A stretch of 64,000 nt of DNA from Pelargonium x hortorum (taxonomy: Eukaryota > Streptophyta > Magnoliopsida > Geraniales > Geraniaceae), in assembly GCA_036897525.1 (NCBI GenBank), contig JAYMTJ010000015.1, forward strand, positions 1-64,000, in the 5' to 3' direction. Below the pieces are notes generated by a model. It searched no databases and was not told the DNA's origin. It saw only the letters and a program-made list of their open reading frames with translations. Shown one piece after another: positions 11,593 through 25,509 of the stretch (positions are counted from its first letter, which is position 1; each line of letters opens with the position of its first letter). Made by a program: the position numbers and the translations under genes.

Positions 11593-11625
11593 TGGCTGTT
11601 CTCCACTAACCACAAGGACATAGGA
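11593..11625 (+). pseudogene. cox1: cox1 fragment (11 codons near the N terminus)
   Basis: The sequence encodes WLFSTNHKDIG, the highly conserved start of cytochrome c oxidase subunit 1, the haem-copper core of respiratory complex IV in the inner mitochondrial membrane. The nucleotides match the angiosperm cox1 start closely, differing mainly at third positions. The preceding start and the following codons (TLYF and onward) are absent: similarity stops at 11,625, where GAACTCCAGACC begins unrelated sequence. Upstream, only a weak AAAAAT-GGTGG resemblance remains. Such short gene shreds are common in plant mitochondrial spacers, made by recombination at short repeats. It is non-functional and serves here as a marker of mitochondrial ancestry. 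Confidence 0.7.
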
Positions 11626-14600
11626 AGTGAACTCCAGACCTGGCCGTGCCTATAAGGTTGTAGGTTCCTCGAACTAGGTAAGGTTTAGCCGCATAAGTGC
11701 TTGGAGGCGGGCAAACTTCAATATGAATGTTCCAGGAAAGCGACTCCCGGTAACCGCTTTGAGTGCCAATAAGACAGTATGCCAGTTCAAGCCACGACTG
11801 TTTGGGCTATGGTCTAACTTCGGCTTTCTTTTCTCATTCAGTGCCGGGCTATATTCCTTATAGAGTTATACCAGTAGTTCAGAAATTCTCGTAAGCAGCC
11901 ATAAGAGAAGAGCTTCTTGCTTTTAAAGCTTAAATCATAGTAGTTTGCTTCTGCTGTCCTGAAGAAAAAAGTACTTGTTCTTGGATATTCCCGTACTAGT
12001 CCGAATCTGTATTTGTATTAATGTTCCTGTAAGCCATTTTATCATTTTTCGACTAAAGAGTACGTATAAAGCACTACGGTAAGGTATGGCGTAAGAAGAC
12101 TCGCTTTGTAGGGTACTCTTGCTAGTTCATCATAATGGAAAGCAGAATAGAAGCTATTCCCCTAGTTAACAGTCTGACGCCCGGTTTCGTTTCGTATGCA
12201 GGAAGACCGTATTTACATGAATCATGCTACTACGTTAAGGTCTCATCACTGCTGCTATAGGAGTAAGGTAATCTAAGTACCTATTACAGAGAAAGCTTTT
12301 ACTTTCATTTGAAGGTACTGCTGAATAGCCCTTACGAAAACCAATAGCACTTGGTCGGCGAGCAACGTGGTGAGCTCCATTCACCAGTTTGGGACTCTAT
12401 TAGTACTTAATGGAATGTAGGAAATTCGAAAATGATATAAGTGAATATAGTCTTTTTTTCTTAAGTACATCTCCTAGCATATTGGAGAGACAGACATTTA
12501 TTTGGGTGGGAGTAAAACGGAGAGATGGTCGTTTACATGCTTACTTACTAAAGCTAAAGTACGGGAAAGAAATGGCTTTCAAGAAAAAGTAAGGGATTGG
12601 TGACCAACGCATTCTTTTCTTTCAATCTTGTTTGTACCCACGGGGCACATTTCACACCAACTCAAAAGAGAAAAAAAAGGGTACTCACTCGTCCGTCAGG
12701 AAAGGCTAGGCTTTTCTTACGCTAATTCTTCTCTTATTATTTCATTCTTTTGCACTGAGCCCTATTCTCTCTCAGGTAACCTGATTACGGCTTTTCCGAC
12801 TAGCATGGTGTCATATCACTCTTGAAAGAAGACGGTCAATCAGAGCCATTTCCTGGGGAGAGGCCTTCAAAGGAAAGAAATTGAGTGATGGGATGAATAG
12901 TACAAAAACGTTTCCCTTATCTCAAAGCAATAGAAAGATCCATTTTTGAATCAGAAGAAAGAGGAGTAAGAGGTAGAAGGTAGGTAATCGATTCACTGCT
13001 AACTCTGTCGCGTAGAAAGCCCTATTCAATTGCCTACTCTAACTCCGTCTCGTACTATCATTCTATCAAGCATCGTAGGAACCCAGTTCTTCTAACACTT
13101 GATATACTCAGCAATTGAATGAGTGACTGAGATCTAATGCCAGTCCCATCGAACTCACTCAAGGACTTAACGGACAAGAACTTGAAACCCCGTTGTCGAA
13201 TATTTCCTACTAGGCAAGACATAACTAAAAGACTGAACACGTAGAAAGTAGAAAGAAGACTGATCTCCCTCTCCAAGGAAGCCGGGGAAGGGGAAGACAA
13301 TCAACACGGCGTCTCTTTTAGCCTCTGGTGGGAAAACAAGAGGAACTGCTAAAGCTATTCATTAAATAACTACTTAGACTAGTAACACAGGACTAGGACA
13401 AGAGAAGACTCTGAAGTCACCCTAGCTTTTTATTTCCCCTACCGAGGATGAATACCACGGATCATGTCGAAAACAGCTGATGGAGACAACTTCACTAGGG
13501 ATGAGACGTCGGAAGAAGCCAAAGGACAGAACAAGAAAACTCAATACTTCTGAAGAAGCAGAACACATCCAAAGCCGTTGTAAGGGCAAAGTTGAGTTGC
13601 TTTCCACCGATAGTCTCAATTCACAGCGGGATAGACCTATTGACGAAGGGAAAGACCGGATAACTACCTGTGAGCTATAGAGGGAAGAAAGACTCCATCC
13701 AAGGTAGGCGCTTTGGAGAGTAGGAAGTGAAGAAGAGGCTTATCAGCCCCAACCAGGGTCTTATCAGCCTCACCTCTTCTTTCGCTTACTGCTTTATCAA
13801 TATCAAGATTAGTCCACTACTAGAGAAAGAGCCCTTGTCTTCTTCAATGTAAATTGTAACTTACTCCAATGCCACCTCGTTCCTATCTTATTTTTACAAT
13901 ACCGGAACATCCTCTGCGCCGTGCCCTGGATATGCCATTTCCGCCTAACCCGAATCTCTTGACTGAGCTGCATTTCCAATCCGTTTAGTCAGTCTCGTAC
14001 CCTACCGGGCAGACTACTTCATGTCCCAATTTATGAGGGTGAATATATTCCACGTCCAGAGAGAGGAGATATGTAATAAGAGGAGACCGAGCTTACTAAT
14101 AGTAGAGTGGAATCTTTCCTCCAACGGACCCCTCTCCTGCGCTTATAGTGCCCAAAGCAAAAATATATGGTTTTTCAGCTTGGCTTGAGCCCGTCGCCGT
14201 CCTTTACTTTCACTTGCTTCTCTTCCTTCTGGCCAACCCTTCTTATCAGATAGGAGATCCCATCCCGCCATATCTAGTGAGGGAAGCCGAGCCGGTCAAG
14301 AGAAGGTTGGCTCTCGTAAACTCGACGATAAGTCCTCAGTTTGGGTTTCTTCCCTTTAGACTATTCCAATTTAGCAGTACAAGCCATTTTCCTACATGAA
14401 AATGGTCATCTAACCAGTTTTGCTGTTTTGATAGCAATGGTACGTACAGGAGTGAAACTGTGAAGATAGACTAGCCAACTCCGAATGAGAAGATACACTA
14501 TACTCTGTATAGCAACTGTAGAACGAAGCAAGCGGAGGCTTAGAATGAAAAAGAAGATTTTTCATTTCCTTGAGCACTATTAGCGCCTAGACTCGCTTCT

Positions 14601-15300
14601 CGTTAGACTCGCTTCATAGATTACGCTCGTTCCTAGCGCATACGTTATTGAATGCTAACGCGGAAGACGCTAGATGTTAATAAGAAGCCGTTGTGCGTGA
14701 GTCTTAAAGACTTCGTCTTCCTTGTTCAGAACGCTTTGACCCTTTGCCATAGTATAGTTATGGAGATTCCAGATTCGCGGGAAACAATAGAAATCATTTC
14801 TTTGTGGACAGAATAGATAACCAAAGAACAGACAGGAGCAAGCCAGAGACCTATTCCATATGAGCTAGCTAGCCAATGAGATGAGCTTAAAGCGATGTCC
14901 CTATGTGCCAGCATCTTCCTTTCCTTCCTTGCGTACTATACTTATAGAATGAAAGTTTAAATAAACGGCCTATCTTTTGCATTTGAAGGGACCTATCGTG
15001 ACCCCGTAAACTCGCGATTTAGCAAATAGGCCATGAAGAACGTTTTCTATAAACCGAGATGAGAGATAAGCGGGATGGGCTAAGCTAAACGGATGCGAGA
15101 ATGAACGGATGACCGAACGAGAGATTAGATTCCCGGGGAAGTTTTTATAAAAAGGAATGAGCGCTTACCCTATCGACCGAACGACCGAAGCTACTATCCG
15201 AAAATCATTCACTCCTTGACTCCAGAACTAAAGGATATGTTATAAACCTCCCGGTTTCTAAAGAAACCACCTCAGTTTCTTTGACGGGGTCCAAATATGG
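11626..15300. other. Mitochondrial-type intergenic DNA, no gene recognised
   Basis: Moderate-GC sequence with several near-coding-looking but unrecognised passages, for instance 11,640-11,820 and 13,480-13,680. The decamer CTTATCAGCC is repeated near 13,738 and 13,760. A small hairpin GGTTTC-TAAA-GAAACC lies at 15,253-15,268. No tRNA, rRNA or core gene was recognised. The change to AT-rich texture falls near 15,300. Confidence 0.45.
14588..14615 (+). repeat. 12-bp direct repeat near a CTAGCG/GCTCG-rich cluster
   Basis: TAGACTCGCTTC occurs at 14,588-14,599 and 14,604-14,615. The following 100 bases contain further GCGC, CTCG and GCTAACGCGG words and a small AAGAC-TTC-GTCTT hairpin near 14,707. 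The cluster is more GC-rich than its surroundings. No function is evident. Confidence 0.5.
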
Positions 15301-18300
15301 GTTACTATACCGCGAATTTCTACTTCATTTTGCAGATATTCTATCTATTTGACTTCTATGATTCCCGATTCCAGTCCCCTTTGTAGAGGTACTTTTATCT
15401 CTATACTGCATTGAAACAAATTTCTTAAAATTCCGTAATTACAGGAAGTGAACTGGTTTAGGGTCGAATTTAAGGCATATGTTCGAGTACAGGTGTAAAA
15501 AACCTTTCTTGTCTCAAAATCAAGGGGGTTCTTCAAAATAGAGTGGAATACATGAAGGTTAAGATTATGTCGCTTTTCTTTTAATAAAGGGTTTGTTCTT
15601 TTAGATTTAGATATAGGGACTTATAAGGCTAAAGGAATTTCCCTTAATGAAGTTTAAGCTTTTGAAGTGATTCTGTTGCTTGTAAGCCCATTCTTATATG
15701 GAATTCTACCCTTATCCTTTATCCATGGTACTGCGGAGGAAGACCTCTCTTTGCAAAGGAGAACAGATTCTAATGACAGGGTACTCTATTAAGTCCACTT
15801 AATCTTATTTTATTAGGAATTTAAGCCGCTAACTCTTATGACAGCTAAGGAGGATAACAAATTGAAAGGGATTGCGAGGAAGTACTCTTTGAATTAGGTA
15901 GAGATCTTAGAGTTAGGTTACTAAGATAGAACATTCATTAGACAGAATAAGGTCTTGTATTTGGAAGCTATTCAGAGACTTCCTTACATTCAACAGCAAG
16001 ACAGCCTTCCAAGGAGATGTGTTTGGGTTGACTTTAGACAGAACTTTCGTAGGATTGGGATTTATGAGTTCCTTTGTTATGGGGATTGCAGTTCGGAGTA
16101 AGCAGAGGAATTCGTTTTCACAAAAGAAGAGGACTCCTAAGTAAAGCTAAATAAAGGATTTTTCATTTTGTGATTCTAGACTAAAATTCTATTTATTGAC
16201 AGCGAAAGCACAGAGGGATCTAACAGCAAATTAGCTAAAGAGGAGATTCCCGAATATGTAAGTACGGAACTTGTACTAATTTGACTAATTTAATAGGTAT
16301 ACTATTAAGCTGCGAACCCCGGGGAATACCCCTATATTTACCGTTTTGCGAAGTATGGAGCCCTTTATTTTAACCTTTGCCGTAGTGATCCTTAATAAAA
16401 TCAATCTATTATTAACTATTATTAAACTATGAGGGTCAAGCAAAGTTTTACCTAATTGTGGGACCCTCATATTTCCAAGAGTATCCCTCTACCTAGACTC
16501 CAATTTGGGAATCGGTGCATTTCTTCATACCATAATAAATTGATTTCTATATCATCTTATAAGTCCTTTTTTTGGAAATTATTTTATTCACTTCTCGGTG
16601 AAGGGCTCAGTACGTGGGGAATTCCTCTTTTTGACTTTCTGAAAGACTTCAAATTGTTTTGCTACTTTGAAGAAGGGACCCTTAGCGGCGCCTATCTGGT
16701 GTATTCTATAGCTGGTCGTTCATTAGTAGATTCTATTTCCTACGTGATTTTTATTACTCAAATAGAAGCAATCGAGCAGTCTCTGCCAAGTATCCAAAAT
16801 ATCTAGATTTGCTTAATATCTTAACAATGTAATTTGGATGGGTAACTTAAAGCTCTTATATACATAAAGCTGTCTAGCTCTTTAACTTTTTTTATTGGTT
16901 AACCTATGCTAACTTTGCTTTTCCAATTTATTAATGTTTCTCTTTTTTGGTATACCAATTCGTATATAATCGTGGATGAGTATACAACAAGCACGTGATC
17001 CTTGTAATCTGACTAGTATGAACCGAACCCGCAAAAGAAATGACTTCTAAAACTTGTTTGAATTACCTAATACCTAAAGTAAAACAAGGACAGAAAGAAC
17101 TCTCATTACTATCTTTTCCTTAACTTAGCACCATGTCAATGCTTATATCATCATATTATCCTAAGCAACCTCCCCTATCGCCTTACTAAAGAAGCGCCCC
17201 GTATATAAGATTCAGCTCCTCTGGTATACAGTAAGAATAAGTAGTAAAGCGTACAGCGGTTATGCTCTTTTAGTCTAGCTAAAGCACCGATTTATAGACT
17301 CGTCGTACACGGGTTTGAATGCAATTACTCCTCTCTTGCTTCTTGTTTTTCTTCCTTTGTTTTTTGAACTTTATTATGTATATAATGTATAACAAGAAAG
17401 GTCCACAAATAAGGCTTTACTTCTAAAATTTTTTTCTATATCCAAAGTAGGGCTTAATTTCTTTTATCATACATCAGTAACCTTATTGCATTTTGGCCTA
17501 TAACTTTCCTTTATTCAACAAGCCCCTACCCTAAGTTCGAGAATATCGTATAGCCAGCCTCTCTAAAATCTGTCACAGGGTTCCTTATAGTCGCATAGTA
17601 GCTTAAAATACTAAAAAAGTCTTTCTGCTTCTACTTGGGTTACTTTATTCGATTCGCAAAATCCTTGATAGCTGGTTCAGAGAAGACCCCCGGCGGAAGT
17701 GTCTTATGACTGTCTGCCTCTACTGCGTAATACAGGTGGAGTGTAAAAGAGGAACTGGATACTTTTCGGAATTGCTATTATAGAGGTCTCTTTTGATATA
17801 GGGGAAGCACCCTGTACAAGATACAAATGGACAACTGTGTAAAGTGAATTTCTATTTGGTATAGGACAATTACCCAACTCGCGGCAAGAGAAAGGTAAAC
17901 TTCGTTTTACGTAGGACTCGCCTATTTCTCTGAATATTCAGCAGCACTTTCCCTTATTAGGGTTACCCGCAGCTTCAAGGGTTTCCTCAAGTGTTTGCAG
18001 AGTTACCGGTTTTCGTGAATTGTTAGTATCTAACCCTCCTAAAAGGGATACTGTGTGTGGGGGTGTAGTAAAAGTAAGGAATTCTTAGCTTAGTATGATC
18101 CAGGCCTAGAGAAAAAGATAACTTTCTCGTAACCTCGACAAGTTTTTTTAAATTAAGGGTTTCTCTTCGGTTAGCCTATAGGGATCCAAAAAGATATAAG
18201 AAGAGAATCTATTTATTATAGACCCCCTCCGTTTAGTATTAACAACTTTTCCTGTGTACAAATGCGTAACCGGGCGGCGGCTTAATATTATTATAGTTTG

Positions 18301-18503
18301 AATACCCCTAAATCGAAATGAAGTAAAAATAGAAAAGATGTAGAATGACTCTAGCAAGTCTCTTATTTGTTTTGTTCCGGGAAAGTCTTATTAATTGCAG
18401 CCCTTTGCAAGGGGCAGAGAAATATCCTGGGTAGTACTCCTTTTACAAAAGCCTTGGACTTGTCTATGGATTAATCTTAGTTTTTTTTAGAAGGTTTCTC
18501 CCT

Positions 18504-18530
18504 ATATTAATATTAATATTAATATTAATT
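18504..18530. repeat. Microsatellite, ATTAAT unit
   Basis: About four and a half perfect copies of the six-base unit ATTAAT in a row. No gene is nearby. Confidence 0.9.
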
Positions 18531-20917
18531 AAGTGCACCTGTATCCGTGTGCGTATGTATAAGGAAATCTTGTATTATCACTTAAAAGCGGGATATTGAG
18601 TAACAGGGATGTATAAAACAAAGCATTAGCTCCCTTTACTTAAATGAAAAGGCCTCTCTTTACAACTAGAGTTCAAAACAAGGGAAGACTTTTGCTATGT
18701 GTATATTTGAGATTTCCTGAATAGCCCTGCCGGCACGGATTTCATGTCAAGCAAGAGTCCCTACTGCCGCCAGGTATCTAATTTCTAGAAAAGGTTACTC
18801 AAAAGAGGTTCTCCCGTTCAAAGATAAACGTTTTACGGAGCTCATTTATCAGTGTAAACAACAGAAAAATATAAGGGTTACTCTTTGCTGCTAAAGAAGA
18901 GGAATTAGAACACTTTGTAAAGAAACATAGATTATAGCGAGAATAGAGACCTAAACCTGCTGCGGACATTCTTTACTCGAGATGCCTATAAAATTCCATA
19001 ACCTTATTATTAGGACTTTTTGATAGAACTTTACTTATAACTTTTAGTGTCAGAAGTTTGTCTTATCTCTTATCCAGTATGCATTATGAATAGAGCCGGA
19101 GGTTATGACTTAATAGGGGAGAGTCAATCCTAAAATTGAATTTGAATAATCAGCGCCATAAAGGAAATCCGCAAAGTAAGTCTTAAATGTATAAGTTAAA
19201 GGGGCCCTTATCCTTAAGTAGTTTAAGCCCTTCCTAATGAATCCTTACGCAGCTTTATAAATTCAAGCCAGGAAACCCCAGTTTAGTCAAGGATTTAAAT
19301 GACTGGACTTAAGGAAAACTCTCCGGGTTACATAAATTGAGTTTTCTTCGGGTATAAAAAAGTACAAAAGGTATACTTAAATTAGGAATAGTACTGCTGT
19401 AAGTAAGCTATGACCAACTTTAAGCGAAAAGCCCCCCTTTTGCACTGAACTTACTCAGAGTAAAAGTTTGAAGAGAGACCCTACTAAGTAGAAGGATCCA
19501 TTTAGAAGATGAACATATATTGAGTTTTCTTTAAAGTTCACAAAGGAAATCCGGAAGTACAGTGTCCTAAAAGCCAAGATCTTTGTAAAACGGAGGCTGT
19601 AGATGTGAAAAGCCAATTAATTGAAATTCTTTCATACTTGGGAAGACGCTATTTCATCTCCTCTTTTAGCTTCATTTTTAAAGTCAAAATCCGGGTTTCC
19701 TGTTTCCAGCAAGGGAGGAAAAGTAAAGTTAGGCTCAAGGATAACCCATATTAAAGTTAGGGTCTGATTAAAGTACGAAACTTCCTGTTTCTTCTTTTGT
19801 TATGAAATAAACCTTACTTTGTTGCTTAATTTTCGATAAACAATTATTAAGAAAAGTCTTAGATATAACTTACTATACGTTACAACCTTTTTTTTACTCT
19901 ACCAGGTTCTATCAACACTACCAGTAATTAAGATTTTGTACAATCAAGGGGTTAACTCGATTGTTTTTTTTTCCTCCATTAGGCTTTCAACTAACAAAGG
20001 GGCATCTCCTTAAATTAAAGGACTCTATTCGAAATAAGGATGCTCCAGGATTGGCGTTTGATAATTTTTAAGCTATTAAAATGAAACAGGATTTCTCAAT
20101 AAAAGAAGATACTAAATTACAAACATTAAACCTCAGTTTAGGTTCTAGAATTCGAATGGGACTCAGAGATACCTAATACCTCCAATAGCGATAGCGCGGG
20201 ACATCGCCAGATACAAAATATGTTTATAACTGCCAAATTCCTTTTTAATCCCGGATCGAAAGCATCCAAAGCTCCAGGTTCAAGTCGAGTTCAAGTTATA
20301 GCTCTTTGATTATTGCACATTAGACTCCTTTTTGGATGGGATATAAACCCCGGACTGGTTCAGAGAGTTTCCAAAGTACTTGAATTGAAAGACTTACCCT
20401 AATAGCGTTATACTTTGTGTAAACGGGATTTACGGACCCCTGTTATACTATTTATTTCGGAATTGCAGTGTAGGTTACAGTTTTAAAGTGAGTTAGTTAT
20501 GAGACAAGATTCCCAAGGGTCTATCTGCTTTGCTTTTACAAGGAAGTATTTAGCACCCTTTTTATTCACAATCGGTAAGTATGACTGGAATCTCTTTAAA
20601 GACAAGCAGGGGAGCCCCCTTAATCTAGGGGTTGTAAGTGAACTTCTTGTACGTACCAAAGGGCGTAATTCTTTGAAAGGGTTTGGAAAGAAACCTATTT
20701 TAAAGCCCGTTTTTCGCGATTTACAATGCATTTTAAGACCTGCAAAAATTTGAAAAGTAAGGATTTACTGAGGTTAATCAAAGCTTCTATGTTTTAGTTT
20801 TTTGCACCCAGGTTCTCTGTAACAGCAAAGGAGTAAAGACCGCCCATAAAAAAAGGATTTTTAAGGAGTCTCATATATATATCTACTACTAGGGTTGTCT
20901 AACAGCTAATTTTGTAA

Positions 20918-20929
20918 GGGGGGGGGGGG
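20918..20929 (+). repeat. Homopolymer, 12 G
   Basis: A run of twelve G in an otherwise AT-rich stretch. Runs this long are uncommon in plant organelle and nuclear DNA and are prone to length error in sequencing. Confidence 0.9.
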
Positions 20930-21889
20930 TTATTCTTAGGCTAATGCTAAAACCTATTGGGGTTACTAGCCGGGATCTAGGCTATATGATATTTTAGTTA
21001 GAAGTTTATGGATACACTAAGGAGTTATACCTAATAAAGAGAAAAGTTAAGTATCTTAAGGAAGTCAGTGCACAATATTTCGTAAAAAGTGCAAACAAAT
21101 AGAAACAAAAACCTAGCCACAAGACTGTGATCTTATAACAAAAGATTTTAGATATGATTCAACGACCGCACTTGTTAAGGGCGAATTTAGAATTTGTAAT
21201 TGGAGTTACAACATCCTAGTTTTTACTTCTTTAGTGAATCTTAAGTCCATCTAAGAAAAGAGTGAATGTCCCTTTGACTTCAGTCTCCTTAAAAGGTACG
21301 GTTTACTCTCCGGTCTAAGAAAGAGGTGGCTTGGGTAAAATGCAGATGTACCTAGTATAGATATCAAAATCTCTAAGCTAACCCTTTAATGACTAGTTTT
21401 TGATAATCAAAAAATTATTACGTCGATACAATACGAGGGACTCTTCTTACAAAAAAAAAGTACACACAGTTTGACTCCAGATTCTTTTCTGTGCTCGAAA
21501 CCCGCAAAGATATAGAAGTCAATTTCTGAGTAGAGTGATGAAGTTGTTCATACCTAATGTACTTAGGAAAGCTCCGCCTAATAGTAAGAAGTTAAAGGAA
21601 ATGAAGCCCTCTGAAGACAGCTAGTATATCTAAAAAAATGATATTAGACTACCGCGCATAAGAACCTAGTCAACGAAGAAGAAAGATAGAGCAACCTTAT
21701 TGCCTGGGGATTACCGGTAAGCATCTTGTCGACTAAATTAGATTTTGAGTTTTTTACTCCTTTTATAATTATGGAGAAGTTTGTAATGTTTTGTGGTATA
21801 AAAAACAGGTCTCTCAAGAGAAGAACAAATCCAACCTATTAATTAATTTAATGAGGGTTTGCGTATTAGAGAATCTTGTTATTTCCTAC

Positions 21890-21960
21890 TAGAGTTAGGT
21901 GGACTTGAACCTCTTAAATTTGTACTGAGACTGCCTTGCTCTACCGAGTTCGCTTTGGAG
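21890..21960 (-). pseudogene. tRNA relic
   Basis: On the minus strand GGTAGAGC (D-arm) is followed exactly 26 bases later by GGTTCAAGTCC (T-arm), the canonical spacing of a tRNA. The anticodon position would read CTC, but the anticodon stem does not pair, the T-stem has two mismatches and the acceptor stem is not recoverable. It is best read as a decayed tRNA gene of undetermined identity. Confidence 0.4.
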
Positions 21961-24900
21961 TCTTACTCAATATTGGGGAGCATTTACTAGATTAATTCTA
22001 TCAAAGTGATCTTAATTAAGGAAATTTGAGAGTTTCATACCTAAGTTTTACTACTTGCGGATTCTTGCAGTTGTTGATATCTCATAGTTTTTTCTTAGCT
22101 TCGCAACACTTCTGAGTAATCAATTTCAATTTCAATTTCTTTAGAAAGGCGTTTGGTACTTAGATTAAAGTAGCTGGGTAGGAATTTGTAATTCTTGTAG
22201 CTTAATATGCTTTTTATTTAAACATGGGTATACTACTTAATATTTCTCCAGGATACGCCTGGAGTTTTTTGGATGATAAATTCTGTCCCGTTAGGGTTTG
22301 CCTACTCAGAAAAGACTGTTTATGGAAATCCACTAAAATTGAACGTGGGCTAGCCTTCGCAGGACGATAAGCTGGTATTTTACCCTTTTCAATTCTAATA
22401 ATTAATATAATAATCGGGGGGTAGCTAGAAAGCAAAGTTAGAATACATACACTCTTTTTCTATTTACGTCGCGAGACTCCTAGAGGAATGCGGGATCGAG
22501 AAAGAAACTCAAGTTGATAATTACAAAACAAGTACATCTTTTCTTAGTAAACGTGAGTAAGAATAATAGTAAGAGAGGGATTTATTAAGGATCTCTAAGG
22601 TAACCTAAAGGCATACTAAATACTAGGGATTTATCTCTAATTATGAAACAAAAACAGATATTAAAAGTGTAAATAAAAAATCCAATTTCTTTGTTTACTA
22701 CAAATTTGAAACTGACTTACTCCATTGTGAACTCTTTCCTTTCAAAAAAAAACTTCTTAGGGTAGCCCCGAAGATCTGGATCGTGCACTTTAAAAACTTT
22801 CGTCAAGGAAATAGGGGGTCTGATATCACTTCCAAAAAGCTTAATTAGAGCAAGAAAACCACTAATTTTTAGTTTTCAAGAATAACATTTGAAATATTAG
22901 TCATTATATAACTTTCAACCCACCCTTCAATTGATAATTTGAGCCCTATGAAAGACGTTAGATAGCTTCTAAGTCAATTACCATAAGCGTACTAACAACT
23001 AATAATACCTCTTACTAGACAGTCTTTTAGTCTAAACCTTAATAATTAGTTTAGTATAACAGAACAAGTAAAGGAAAAAAAAGGCTTTAAATAAATATAT
23101 ACTAGTAAGCTAAAAAGGAGTTCCTGGAATATATGTAAAACCCCCTTTAAAGCCTCTCTTCTACAAAAAGTTATGCGCATTTTTTTGAATACGAGGTCAA
23201 CAAGTTGCAGGATCCTTTCTGCTTTTACTGGTCTAAAACTAGGAAGCTCTCCATTTTAAGGGGCTCCACTAGTAAGACTTAGAATCTTCATTCTAATTAA
23301 GTTCGGTTCCCGGGGATTTTATATTACGTTTAGCATTTAGGAAATACTTAACAATTGTAAGTACTCAAAGTCCAAATTACGAGCAAAAATTCACGTAACT
23401 GAAAAAGGAACCCCTTACATAACTAAGATACTTAACAGACGAGGATCCGGAATGACCGTGCAGAGTAACACATAAGAAGGTTATCTAAGTGAAGTCAGAG
23501 GCTCGACCAGAGGAGAAAAAACAAAAAAGCTAAGAAATAGAGAAGGACTAAAGGAAAACTCTTAGTTCGAAAAAGGCCAATCTCTATACTGTACGGAAAC
23601 CTTACGTTCTGAAATATTGCTTGAAGAAAGGGAGTCCTACCGCCTAAAAGGAACCTACCCTGTACAATTTCCAGTATTTTAATAATTTTAAAAGTTAGTA
23701 AGGAAAACTCGGGAAATACCGTATACATAAAATGACTATAGAAAGTCTGGATTTTTCTTTCATTTTTGTGTTGACCTTTTCTTTTATCCTATATACAATT
23801 AAAAAGTAATAGCTCTATCCTTTGTGACCTCGGGAATTTCATGTTTGGTAATTCAAAACTCTATTGATAAGATTTATGTCTTCATTCTGGGTTCCGTTAC
23901 AAAGAGACACGAGCCCGAATATTTTTTCTAAAGTAGTAATCTCCATCTCCAAAGTTTTCTCGGGAATCCCTACCGAACTGCTCTAGTGAGAACTTCCTAC
24001 AGGTAAGAAAGAATCCTAGTCAGTAATAGACTGCTTTTATTATAAATACAATGTAGGAGCTGCCCAAAAGCTTGGGTTTTGTATTACTTACACGGACTAC
24101 TCTAGATTATTCCTACGATTGATTGGTATATCTTCTCTTAACCAGAATTAATTGTATTAAAAAGCTTTTCTTCATATAAATGATTCTTGTTTTCTAGCTC
24201 TCCTTGGGGGAATCCCGGGGCGGGCTGTTGAATGAGGGTAGAATTTCGGGAGAGTATTCTAAGATATGATATAAGCAAACGGTGTTATATCGAGAGTTTT
24301 CGAGAGCTATCTCCATTCAACATTAATAAAACAAAAAAAAGTGTTATAAATTTCATTTTGAAATAGAAACGATCACCTTGTATACTATATAGGAACCCTG
24401 TAGATTAACTTCTCTAGCTAGGTACCGGTCTACAAAGTATCCAGTGCGAGGTAATTCGGATCTAGTTTTACTCTATATAAAAACAAAGGACTTCTTGGTT
24501 TCTTCTTGGACCTTGTAAATACCAAATTACACTAAATAACCAAGTACAGGTATTACTCAAGTAACCACTTTTTTCCCAGGAGTCTAATCAAATTTTTGTT
24601 AAGAAAAGCTATTTTTACAAAAGCGTGGGTGCCCCATAGGATATGCAATATGAGCTTCAAAAGTAACCCGGTATAGATAATAAGGAAGGAAACTTGTAAG
24701 AGTATGTCACAGCCTTAGACTATATTGAACTTTTAGGGTATAATAGCAAGCTTTTTACTAGGGGTTCCTGACTTAGGCTTATTTTCAAATTATTTTTTAA
24801 GGGATTACCCCCATCTAAACGAGCAGTATTTTCATTATATGCACAGTCTCTATACATAACATACTAAAAGGTAACAACTGTATATTATTTCCATTCTTCG

Positions 24901-25191
24901 TAAGTAACCTAATGCAACTCCTATGATCTTTGTCATATTCCTAGCTCTAGTCATCTTCTAAAGTATCCTTAATAGCTTCACTTCAAGTCACCTTCTATTC
25001 TATATTGTTACTATGGGCCCTTGTGTTTCTATCTCCATCTTTAATTCTTGTGATATCTAGTACAAAAGCGAGTAAGCTATTAAATAGTTAATTTGTCCTA
25101 AATCCTCTTATATAACGAGTTCTTTTAAGAGGGAGCCCCAATCCAGGATTTTCCAGTTTTAATAATAAATGGTATAAGCCTAAAAGACATT
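21961..25191. other. AT-rich organelle-like non-coding DNA
   Basis: No gene or tRNA recognised. Several G/C-clustered near-palindromes stand out from the AT-rich background, for example AAGGGGCTCC at 23,259-23,268 and GGGGGAATCCCGGGG at 24,206-24,220. Confidence 0.4.
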
Positions 25192-25226
25192 TTTGAAAGC
25201 TTGCTCAATACCTTGATTAGTACCCC
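25192..25226 (+). repeat. Dispersed 35-bp repeat, copy 1
   Basis: The 35 bases starting TTTGAAAGCTTGCTCAATAC are matched at 54,897-54,931 with four differences, all transitions. A weaker match (ACTCAGT at the same offset) continues for about 30 bases more. Its origin is unknown. Confidence 0.7.
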
Positions 25227-25509
25227 ATTCCTATATCGTTTGACTCAGTCTTGTATCCTATACCTATGCATTTTTATAAGTCTTAGACTATGGATTCTCT
25301 GGATATAAGGAAAGGGTTGAAACTTATTAGTCATCTTTCAAACACCAGGATGAACCCGCTAAGCTTTAACTTCAAAGCTAAAAAAAATAACACTTCAGTA
25401 AACCATATAAATATCATTTTTTTTTAGTTTAAAAAGTACAACACCTTGTTCCTAGACAATAAGGTACCCGAGAAAAACCTCCTTTTAGTGATCAAAAGCA
25501 AAGCCTTTT

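Larger units (their letters stand above)
15301..21889. other. AT-rich organelle-like non-coding DNA
   Basis: The base composition falls and stops crowd all frames. The longest open frame of the window (16,456-16,806, 116 codons from a TTG) lies here. It has a random-looking composition and no recognised domain, so I do not call it a gene. Frames open on both strands over 20,483-20,753 are likewise unrecognised. Short simple repeats are listed separately. Confidence 0.45.

Noticed and set aside
16456-16806. Longest open frame of the window, 116 codons
   Set aside because: It starts at TTG directly after a stop, has a composition typical of chance AT-rich frames, contains no recognisable domain and has no neighbouring gene signal.
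20483-20753. Frames of 82-84 codons open on both strands
   Set aside because: Overlapping antisense frames of equal length with no recognised similarity on either strand. Treated as chance.
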